Source: an uncultured Oscillospiraceae bacterium
GTDB lineage: Bacteria; Bacillota; Clostridia; Oscillospirales; Ruminococcaceae
DNA: 64,000 bases
Direction: 5' to 3'
NCBI GenBank assembly: GCA_934481355.1
Contig: CAKSPH010000008.1
Coordinates: forward strand, 1 to 64,000
Part shown: piece after piece, positions 9,163 through 18,000 of the stretch
How positions within the stretch are numbered: position 1 is the first letter of the stretch
How the letters are laid out: every line of letters starts with the position of its first letter
The notes under the pieces: generated by a model
Told to the model about the DNA's origin: nothing
Databases searched by the model: none
Seen by the model: only the letters and a program-made list of their open reading frames with translations
Position numbers and translations under genes: made by a program

Positions 9163-9470
9163 ACACTTACGAGTACGACCTCAACGGAAATCTCATCAAG
9201 AAAACCGAAGCCGCCCAGACCACGGTCTACACCTACAACGCGCAGAACAATCTCATAAGAGTAACAGTTCAGGGCGGACAGAGTGTCAACGTTGAGGAAT
9301 ATCTGTACGACTATGCGGGCAACCGTATAGCGAAGATTTGAGAACTCAGCACGATAAATTATCTTGTCGACACCAACGGAGCGCTTTCACAGGTGCTTGC
9401 GGAGTACGATAGTAGCGAGGTCACCGATATCTACATATTTGATATTTGACGTGTTCGGAATCCTAATCTA
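9163..9470 (+). pseudogene. Decayed Rhs core remnant
   Basis: Bases from about 9163 repeat the YD-repeat core found at 1900 and 5660 (YEYDLNGNLIKKTEA onward) but contain an in-frame TGA near 9339, small deletions and a truncated end near 9470. No toxin tip follows. It is the last and most degraded copy of the core in this array of cassettes. Confidence 0.8.
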
Positions 9471-9510
9471 TTCCATGGGCTAAACCGAGAATTGCCAATG
9501 AATTTCTCTC

Positions 9511-9547
9511 AAATCCCCTGTTTCCAAGAAGCAGGGGATTTTTTTCA
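9511..9547 (+). terminator. Intrinsic terminator closing the Rhs region
   Basis: Stem arms AAATCCCCTG and CAGGGGATTT with an 11-base loop are followed by a run of seven T. Confidence 0.85.
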
Positions 9548-9655
9548 AAAACAGAATTAAAAAAATGTTTAACTATATCTTAATCTTGCTGCGCTTGCGG
9601 AAGTGGCGGCAACCAATATTTCACACATAGAACGAGGTGTAGCAAAGGTCAGCCT

Positions 9656-9691
9656 AAACAAACAGCGCCCAACAGGACGCTGTTTGTTTTT
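9656..9691 (-). terminator. Hairpin at the 3' end of the ABC ATPase gene
   Basis: Near-perfect arms AAACAAACAGCG and CGCTGTTTGTTT surround a short loop; the T-rich flanks on both strands allow it to act for the minus-strand gene. Confidence 0.6.
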
Positions 9692-10358
9692 ATGAAGCCG
9701 CGATTTTTCCATCGGCTATTCTGATAAGTCTTTCGGCGCGGTGGGCGGCATTTTCATCGTGAGTTATCATAACGATGGTTTTTCCGCAGAGGTGCAGCGC
9801 CTCCAGAATTTCGCATATCACCCGCCCGGAGCGGCTGTCCAGATTCCCACAGGGTTCATCGGCAAGAATCATGGACGGACGCGCCGCGATCGCCCTTGCT
9901 ATTGCAGTGCGCTGCTGCTGACCTCCGCTCATTTCGCAGGGACGGTGACGCGTCCGGTTCTGGAGCCCTACCTGTTCCAGCGCTTCAAGGGCGGCTTCGC
10001 GGCGCTGCTTTCTGGGCATTCCTCGGTACATCAGCGGAAGCTCTACGTTTTCCAGTGCTGTCAGCGTGGGAATGAGGTTGAAGCTCTGGAATACAAACCC
10101 GATCTTACTGCCGCGGATACGGCTGAGACTGTTGTCGTCCAGCTCAGGAACGCTCTCCCCGTCAAGGTAATAGCTGCCGGAGGTTGGCACGTCCAGACAG
10201 CCGAGTATGTTCATCAGCGTGGATTTTCCGCTGCCGCTGGCTCCGCAGATCGTCACATATTCACCGTCCTGAATATCAAGGCTGACCCCGTCAAGCGCGC
10301 GGATAACTGTTCCGCCGGCGGTGTAATACCGGCAGAGATTTTCGGCTTTTATCGGCAT
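9690..10358 (-). CDS. ABC transporter ATP-binding protein, MacB/LolD type
   Basis: The 222-residue ATPase has all expected motifs: Walker A GASGSGKST near residue 39, the Q-loop FQSFNLIPTLTALENVELP, the signature MSGGQQQR, Walker B MILADEPCGNLD and the switch histidine in MITHDE. The sequence is of the MacB/LolD/FtsE group that powers export of peptides, lipoproteins or antimicrobials through FtsX-like permeases. No permease is adjacent; the neighbours are a divergent amidase gene and a toxin graveyard, so it may be an orphan or may work with a permease elsewhere. The start is supported by a GGAGGG site just upstream on the minus strand. Confidence 0.9.
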   Translation of the reverse strand: MPIKAENLCRYYTAGGTVIRALDGVSLDIQDGEYVTICGASGSGKSTLMNILGCLDVPTSGSYYLDGESVPELDDNSLSRIRGSKIGFVFQSFNLIPTLTALENVELPLMYRGMPRKQRREAALEALEQVGLQNRTRHRPCEMSGGQQQRTAIARAIAARPSMILADEPCGNLDSRSGRVICEILEALHLCGKTIVMITHDENAAHRAERLIRIADGKIAAS

Positions 10359-10419
10359 AAATATTCCCTCCTGTTCGGTAAATAGTCTTTGCAGAATACA
10401 GGAAATTTATACAGACGCA

Positions 10420-10457
10420 TTCACGGCTCCGATTTTATGGCATATAATGCCATAAAA
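10420..10457 (+). promoter_or_regulatory. Promoter with palindromic operator for the amidase gene
   Basis: A perfect inverted repeat with arms TTTTATGGCA and TGCCATAAAA (10433-10457) surrounds TATAA. Its centre forms a TATAAT -10 hexamer at 10443-10448, and TTCACG lies 17 bases upstream at 10420. A dimeric repressor binding here would block the polymerase. Confidence 0.55.
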
Positions 10458-10470
10458 GGGGGGCGGCATA

Positions 10471-10977
10471 ATGCTCATAGAATCGGGTTACAGCAGGCAG
10501 AGAGCGGTGAATTACGCGCTGAGATGGGCGCTTTCCAGGAATCCACGTTACTACGATTTTGAGGACATCGGCGGGGACTGTACAAATTTTGTATCTCAGT
10601 GTCTTTATGCAGGCTGCGGAGTTATGAACTACTCCGGGGACTATGGCTGGTACTACATAAGTCAGGACGACCGCGCGCCTGCGTGGACCGGCGTGGAGTA
10701 CCTTCAGAGATTCCTGCTGAACAATGATGGAACTGCGGTGTACGGCGAAAGAACCGAGCTTTCCGGACTCAGACCCGGAGATGTGATACAGCTTCGTAAT
10801 GACGAAGGCAGATTCTACCACACGATGCTGGTTTCATTCGTATTCTATCCTGCCAGACCGGAAAATATCTATACCTGCTCGCATACATACGATGCGCGCA
10901 ACCGCCTCCTGTCAAGCTACAACTACTCCGCCGCACAGGGCATAAGAATACTTGGTGCAAGGCGGGAGATGAATTAA
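10471..10977 (+). CDS. Amidase_6-type putative amidase (NlpC/CHAP-like cysteine fold)
   Basis: The 168-residue protein opens with YSRQRAVNYALRWALSRNPRYY-like sequence and then has GGDCTNFVSQCLYAG near residue 32, the catalytic cysteine motif of the Amidase_6 family. A histidine in FYHTMLVS near residue 117 and CSHTYD near 138 are candidate partners. Family members are found in Firmicutes, often near cell-wall or sporulation genes. There is no signal peptide, so an intracellular or spore-associated role is possible. The LysM-GH18 gene follows 12 bases later, so the two probably form one transcript driven by the palindrome-containing promoter upstream. Substrate unknown. Confidence 0.8.
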   Translation: MLIESGYSRQRAVNYALRWALSRNPRYYDFEDIGGDCTNFVSQCLYAGCGVMNYSGDYGWYYISQDDRAPAWTGVEYLQRFLLNNDGTAVYGERTELSGLRPGDVIQLRNDEGRFYHTMLVSFVFYPARPENIYTCSHTYDARNRLLSSYNYSAAQGIRILGARREMN

Positions 10978-10989
10978 GGGGGTAAAGAT

Positions 10990-11844
10990 ATGGTGATATA
11001 CACGGTACGTCCCGGCGATACGCTGGCGGTTATCTCACGGAAGTATGGACTTCCGCCAAACCGAATAGCCGCAGACAATGGACTCACGAATTTATCTTCG
11101 CTGGTCCCGGGGCAGAATCTGCTTATAAACACGGATACGGTGCGTTATATCCTGCCGGAGGGGCAGACGCTCTTTTCGGTTTCGCAGGAGTACGGAGTTC
11201 CGCTGAATGACCTGCTTTCCGCGAATCCCGGGCTGAATCCGCTGAATGTGATGGCGGGACAGACGGTTTATATTCCGGTAGGCTCTTCTGAGCCGCGCCG
11301 GACTATTCTGGTGAACGGCTATGCATATCCAGGCATAAATACGAATTCGCTGAACTGCGTGCTTCCATTTCTGACCTTTCTGAGCCCGTTCAGCTATCAG
11401 CTCACCACGACTGCGGAGCTTATCCCCCCTGACGACAGCGAGCTCATCTATCGCGCACAGCGTTCCGGAGTAATGCCGCTGATGGTGGTTACCAATATCA
11501 CTGGCGGGGGCTTCAGCACGGAGTCGCTGTCTGGAATCCTTGCTTCGCCGGAGCTAAGGGAGCGGCTCGTCGGCAATATCCTGTCAGAGCTTGAATCCAA
11601 GCAGTATTACGGCGTGAATATGGATATCGAGTACATTGCGCCGTCTGACCGGGAGAGCTATAACAGTTTTCTTGAGACGCTTGCTGAGCGGCTTCATTCA
11701 AATGGATATATCCTGATGACCGCCCTTGCGCCGAAAATATCTCCCGACCAGCAGGGCGTTCTGTATGAGGCGCACGACTACGCTGCACAGGGGAGAATAG
11801 CAGATTATATTATTATCATGACTTATGAGTGGGGATATACATGA
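10990..11844 (+). CDS. LysM-GH18 cell-wall hydrolase, 5' part interrupted by an integrated element
   Basis: The product has two LysM domains (VIYTVRPGDTLAVISRKYG at residues 1-45 and YILPEGQTLFSVSQEYG at about 49-95). A glycoside hydrolase family 18 barrel follows, with the strand INPGL-like region replaced by YGVNMDIEYIAPSD near residue 212; its D-x-E pattern is the GH18 active-site region. This is the architecture of the spore cortex hydrolases SleL/YaaH. The frame stops right after IIIMTYEWGYT, in the middle of the barrel. The missing remainder starts in frame at 48690 (TYGPPLAVSPINEVRRV). The two halves rejoin exactly at TATAC, so the gene was whole before insertion. The truncated product is unlikely to fold. 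Confidence 0.9.
   Translation: MVIYTVRPGDTLAVISRKYGLPPNRIAADNGLTNLSSLVPGQNLLINTDTVRYILPEGQTLFSVSQEYGVPLNDLLSANPGLNPLNVMAGQTVYIPVGSSEPRRTILVNGYAYPGINTNSLNCVLPFLTFLSPFSYQLTTTAELIPPDDSELIYRAQRSGVMPLMVVTNITGGGFSTESLSGILASPELRERLVGNILSELESKQYYGVNMDIEYIAPSDRESYNSFLETLAERLHSNGYILMTALAPKISPDQQGVLYEAHDYAAQGRIADYIIIMTYEWGYT
11836..11840. other. Left attachment core TATAC (attL) inside the GH18 gene
   Basis: The codons TGG GGA TAT AC end here and the foreign sequence begins; the same TATAC occurs at 48690. Joining the outer flanks restores the conserved reading WGYTYGPP. A five-base shared core fits a large serine integrase. Confidence 0.75.
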
Positions 11845-11986
11845 TACCATACATCATTATAGTAAACCAAAGACCGAGTATAAAAAAGGAAACCTCTGAA
11901 AACCGGTGCGAAAAGCAAAAATGGGCAGGGCGCAACGCCGCTGTTCGTCCTGGAGATAACGCTGGGATCCCAGATGATTTCATAGC

Positions 11987-12024
11987 AAAAAAGGCGGCTT
12001 CAGGAAAACCAAAGCCGCCTTTTA
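11987..12024 (-). terminator. Terminator of the dockerin protein gene
   Basis: Arms AAGGCGGCTT and AAGCCGCCTT flank an 11-base loop; on the minus strand the stem is followed by a T-run (plus-strand AAAAAA at 11987-11992). The remaining bases 11845-11986 show no gene. Confidence 0.85.
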
Positions 12025-12038
12025 TGACATAAGTTCAA

Positions 12039-15000
12039 TTACTCAGCCACTATCGCCCTGAGTATCGCGGAAGCGTCCAGCGCGTTCATCACGCCGTCGC
12101 CGTTGAAGTCCGCCATGCGTGGATTCTCGCCCCTGGAGAATCCCACGATATCCTTTAATATCATAGCTGCGTCCAGCGCGTTCGTTATGCCATCGTTGCT
12201 GAAATCTCCGGGCAGGTCGCTGTATTCGCACACCATAACGACATACTCGCCGCCAGTGTACGCACCGGGTATCGCCGCTGTTCCGTCCACGGATATCCGC
12301 GTGCAGCAACGGAATTCCAGACCGCCGTCCGTCAGACGGTACACGTTCGCGAACTGATCCGCAAACTCCCTGCGGAACGTCAGCTTTAGTTCAGCCGGGA
12401 TACCCGTGCCGCTTATTTTCAGGTCAGCGCCGAAAACTCCGCGCAGCCCGCTCCTGTCGGAGTTTCCGGGGAGCACGGTAAAATCTGCGGCAGAAGCAGA
12501 CTTTATCGCCGCGCCGTCAATGATCCAGCTCTTTATACTGTCGATAATGAATTCCGCCTTTATCCTGCTGTCGGCTATCGCCTTTATCACGTCCGCAGGG
12601 ACGGTGGTTTCGCCGTTGAGCGAGATCACCGCGTTCCCGCCGCCCTGCTTCATGAGGTCAGCAGCGATGTCCGCCCAGGACTTCTGAACGCCGTTTATGC
12701 CGGGCTGCGTTTCCGTGGCTGCCGCAGGTCTGGAGGGTCTTGCAGTTCCACCGGAGGAGCTACCGCCTGTGGAGGTTTTCCTCGGAGACATTTCGTAGCC
12801 GCAGACCGTGCACAGCTCTGGCTTTGCATAGGTCGCCGCGCCGCCGGAAACGTGATCTTCAATGTCTGATACCGCACCGCACACCTCGCAGATATGCCAG
12901 TGTCCCGACTTGTCGGATTCATATTTTTCCGACCATTTGTGTCCCGCCGCCGGAACAGTGCGGCGCTCTGTTGAGAGCTTCTCGCCGCAAACCGTGCAGT
13001 AGATCGCTTCGTCATAGGAGCCGTCCGCGGTGCAGGTAGCAGGAATCTCGTTCTCCCTGACCGCTTCGCCGGGAGTGTGCCCCGTTGCCGGAATAGTCTT
13101 GTGCTCGGTGGAGATTTTTTCACTGCAAACCGTGCAGTAGATCACCTCGTCATAGGAGCCGTCCGCGGTGCAGGACGCAGGAACCTCGTTCTCTCTGACC
13201 GCTTCGCCGGGAGTGTGCCCGGTCTTTGCAAGAACAACGTTTTGCAGCGCAGTTTCCTGGGTTCCGGCTTCGTCAAGGAAGTACCTTGTGCAAAGCCCGC
13301 ATTCCCAGTACTCGGCGTTGCCGTCGGAAATGCAGTCCGGCTCTGAGCGGCCGTGGCGCGTGAGCTCGCCGTGACCGCTTTTCAGCGTGAGCGAAACCGC
13401 CTGGCTCGGATTCAGGCTGTCGGTTTCGGCAAACCTGATATACCCCGTCACAAGCTCGTCATGCCCGACAGGAGCGGCATTTTCCGCGCCCCAGTCTGAG
13501 CCGTCAAAGCTGAACTCCACGCCGGAAAGCCCGGTCACTATTTCAGCGGTGATATCGCTTCCGGAGCTTGTCAGCTCAATCCTGAAATCAGACTGTAAGG
13601 GAGCCTGCTGGTCGCCCTTTTCGGCGAGGGTCACCGTGATTCTGAACGTGAAATCAGTATAGTTCTGCGTGGGGAGGGTCACGGTTATTTCTGCCGTGTT
13701 TCCGATGGATTCCGCCGTATTCCCGCCGAGGGTGAAGAACAGCTTTCCGTCAGAGTACCGCGCGCTGTCTGCGGCGAGTATTCCGTTAACGTCAGCGACC
13801 GCAATGGAAGCCGGGAAGATCTCCCCGGTGTTTTCGGGAAGCCCGCCGAGAGAAACGCTTTTTTCCTCCCTTGAACCCCAGTTGCAGGAGAGCGCGATAT
13901 CCGCAGCCGCCGGAGCCTGCGCCTTTGCTATATCCAGAGTTACGTCAGCGGTGAGCGGTATGTAGTACTCCGGGTGAACGTCGGCGGTGAACTCAGCCGT
14001 ATACTTTCCGGTATCGCCGGCGTTCGGTATATCGCCGCCGGAAAGCGCCCATCTGCCGGGAATTTCGTCAGTGCCGAGCATTGCTTTCAGCCCGGAAACG
14101 GACAGACTGCCCAGGCTGTCGCCGAACGTACCGGAGGCAGTTCCGGAGCCGCTTGCGGTGAGCGCCGCAGGGGTTATCGTAAACGTCCAGTCCGGGGAGG
14201 CCACGTCGCTGGATGCAAGGTAGCATTCGCCCTTGGCAACGTCTATTTTTACGGTGTAGGTTCCGGGGGCGATCGGCTCTGTTGGAACTCCGTCCAGATA
14301 GTACTTTACCGCCGTTATTTCGCCCATGCCTGTTTCTGAGCCGTCGCTGAACCTGCGCGCTTCAACGGCCGCAGCAAGCGGAAGCCCGGTGTACTCGGTG
14401 TCGGCAGGCGCGTGGAATATGAAGTCATCTACAGCGGGGGTGCCGTAGTATATCGTGTAAAGCCAGCCGCCGATCCCGCTTGCCGCATTGTAGTACTCGC
14501 CCTCTGCCACGTCAATGAGCACCTTTATCGTTTCCGGTTTTACGGGTACGGCTATTTCGCCGCTGGTGCTGCTTAAATAGTGCAGGGTTATTTCGCCGAC
14601 TCCTTCAGTTCCGTCGTTTACGGTGACGGAAACGGGTTTTCCCTCGCCGTCATATCTGCAATCCTCCGGGGCGGTGAATGTGAACAGGTCGGCGGTGATG
14701 TAGCCCTTTACGATAGTGAATTCCCAGCCGCCCGAGAGCACAGCCGCCTTGTAGTTTTCACCATCGGCGATGTCTGCCGTTACGGTGTATGTCCCGGGAA
14801 TAACCGGGTCTGATTCAGCGCCGTCACGGTAGTATTTAAGAGTGATATCTCCCGCGCCGGTGATCCCGGGCTTAACAGTGATTTCTGCTTCCTTTGCCGC
14901 GCCGTTGTATTTAAGGTAGGACGGCGGGGCAAATTCCAGGTCAGCCGCCGTGAGCGCCAGCTTTTCTACCTTAACGGTGCAGGCCGCAGAGGTATTGGCT

Positions 15001-18000
15001 ATGAACGAGGAATCCGCGCCGCTGTAATTCAGCACGAATCTGCAATCGTCACCCGCAGCGGGGAGCGCAGAGGTGGTGACATTAGTTTTCGCGCCGTCCG
15101 GGAGCGCTGTGGCGGCGACTACCTCCTTATCGTTCAGCGTTACCGTGAACGAGCCGCTGCCAGCGGTGAGCGCAGTCTTTGAATAAGCCTGCGGCATTCC
15201 GTCAAATTTCACCAGGGAATACACAGTGAGATCCGCCGTGCCCAGGTAAGCCGGGGAATCCGCAGAGCTGTTCTCAAGGATCACGCCGGATTTGTATCCG
15301 ATGGACGGCGCGCTGTCCTCCCGCAGCGAGGGATAATACGCGATCCCAGCCGCCTTGTCGTTCGCCTTTTTCGTCCAGAACGTGGAATCAAGCCCCATAG
15401 TCGTCAGCGCGTCCGCGGAGGTCATCCGGAGGGTCGTGAGCCCCTGCGCCGCTCCCTCGAGATCCGCTCCGGCGATTCCCTTTGCACCGCTTGTGTCGGA
15501 GTTGTACCAGCAGTTCTTCACGTTGTTATTTTCGCTTCCGCATATTGCACCAACATTGTCGGTTCCGGTCACGGTGCCGATATTTATGCAATCTATGGTT
15601 TGTGTTGAGCTTTCGCCGCATATACCGCCGACATTCCTGACGCCTCTTACCGCGTTTCCGTTAACGCACCGCCCCCTTGTACCTGACGCGTGACCAAAGA
15701 TACCGCCAACATTATTTCTGCCGGTAATACTTCCGTTTTCAGTGATAATATCATACACCCAGCCCGATACATAGCCGAAAAGTCCGACATTATCAGAATC
15801 AGGCTGATTAATTATCAGATTGGATATCTTATGTCCATCTCCGCTGAAAAACGCATAGAATGGCGTGACTTCGTTTCCTATCGGGGTGATATTTTTTCCT
15901 GAAAGGTCGATATCGCTTTGCAGGACGTAGTTTCTGCGCCACATTGCGCTGTTCTGTGTGAGCTTCTCAAATTCATCTGCCGTGGTTATGGGATTATAAT
16001 ATCGCCAGCTGTCACGATTCAGCGTGAAATAGTTGTACATACGCAGCTCGCCGGACTGCGCCTTTCCTACGCCTTTAAGGCTGATGAGCGTGTAGTTGTC
16101 CGAGCGGTATCTTCCGTTTGCCGTGCCCGTGGCGTAGCTTCCTGTTTCCCAGATGTCGCTGGAAAAGTCGGATTGCCGACTGGTCAGGTCTTTGGTTTCA
16201 ACAGGACCGCCAAAATCCTCCACCAAGAAAAGATCCTTGGAGTAATAGCACTTTGTCGAGGGACCGGTACCGACAATACCGCCGACATTACTGTTGCCGC
16301 ATATCTCAGCCATGCTGAAGCTGTAGAAAACGTCGGCGCTGTATTCCACTGAGCCGCAGATACCGCCGACAAAGGAATCGCCGACCAGCATTCCGGTGTT
16401 GTAGCAGTTCGCTAAGGTGCTTCCGTCTGTGCTTTCGCCGCAGACGCCGCCGGTTTTGAGGATTCCCGTGACGGCTCCGGTGTTGTAGGACATCTGTACG
16501 GTGCCGCTGTTCTTGCCGCAGACGCCGCCTGCCGATTCCTTTCCGGTGACGGGAGCGTTGTTGTAGCAGCCGGTGATGGTTCCCGCGTTCAGGCCGCAGA
16601 TGGAGCCGGTGCAGTTCCCGCCGGATATTTCGCCGCTTTCAATGCCAACGTATGTTATGGTACCGGTGTTATAGCCGAAAAGACCAGAATAGTCGGAATT
16701 CCCAGAGATTTTAACATTGTTCAGGACGTGGCCGTTGCCGCTGAATTTCCCGCTGAACGGCACGGTTTCAGTGCCTATCGGGGAGAACGATCCTCCCGTA
16801 AGCTGGATATCTCCGGCAAGGACGTAATTTCCGCCCCACTTCGTATTGTCCCCGGCGAGAGCAAGCAGCTCCCGCTCGGTGCTTATTTCGGTGTAGGAGT
16901 CCCATTCGGGGGAGGCTTCCGTGCCGAAGTTGTAGTATTCAAGCCTTGTTTCTTCCTGCTTCGCTCCGGCGGGGACAGGGTCTGCGCGGAGAATTGTTTT
17001 CTTTCTGCCGGCAACAGTTTCCCTGGCGTATCCCTCCGTCCAGCTTTCCGGCTTGAAAGAGTTTATTACCTCCTCAGCCGGGGCGCTGCTGGCAGAGCCG
17101 CTGACGTCCGCCTTACCGCCTATTGCGGTAAGCCCGCTGCCGCTGCTGTATATGCAGTCTGTGAAAGAGGAATGGTCGCCGCCGTTTCCGCAGACGCTTC
17201 CAAGCGAGCCGCTGCCGCTAACCTTTCCGGTATTCGCGCAGCCGCTGACGCTGGAAACAATTTCATGACCATTGGATTCGTAGCCGCTTACCGAACCGCA
17301 GATACCGCCGATATTTCCGGTTCCGGTGACTTCACCGGAGTTGAAGCAGCCGCTCAACGAGTTAGAATTTCCTGTGCCGCAGATACCGCCGACGTTTTTC
17401 GTGCCGCTGACCGCGCCGGAGTTATAGCAGTTCTCGATTTCACCGCCAGAAGAGCTGCCGCACACTCCGCCCGCCTGTTTCGGGCTTTCAACAGTGCCTG
17501 AGTTATAGCAGCCGCTTATCTTACCATAACTATAACCGCATACTCCGCCTGTTGTGCGGCCTTCATCATGTGTTCCCGCAGTGCAGCTTACGCTTCCGGT
17601 GTTTCGGCAGGAGATCAGCGTACCTTCGCTGTAAGCGCACACGCCGCCGATTAATCCGATATCTCCGATATCACCGCTTACCGAGCAGGAATTCGTGCAG
17701 TTTATAAGACTGCCGTTATTTACAACAGCAATTCCGGCAACGCTTTCCTTGCCGTATATTGAGCCGCCGTCCAGCGTGAGATCTCTGATAACGCTGCCGC
17801 TGTTGACCTCGCCGAAAAGCGCCACTTGGGACTTTTCAGGCTCGTTTATGTAAACGTTCTTTATGGAATGTCCGTTTCCGCTGAATTTGCCGTAATAGTT
17901 CTCTATTATCTTAACGTCCGTCCGGCTTTCAAGGTCGATATCGTTACCGAGGACGTAGTTTTGGTTCCACTTTGCTTTGTCCGCGCCGATATCTACGAAC

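Noticed and set aside
11829-12032. Frame of 67 codons crossing the left element boundary
   Set aside because: It starts inside the GH18 sequence in another frame, has no ribosome site and runs into the terminator.
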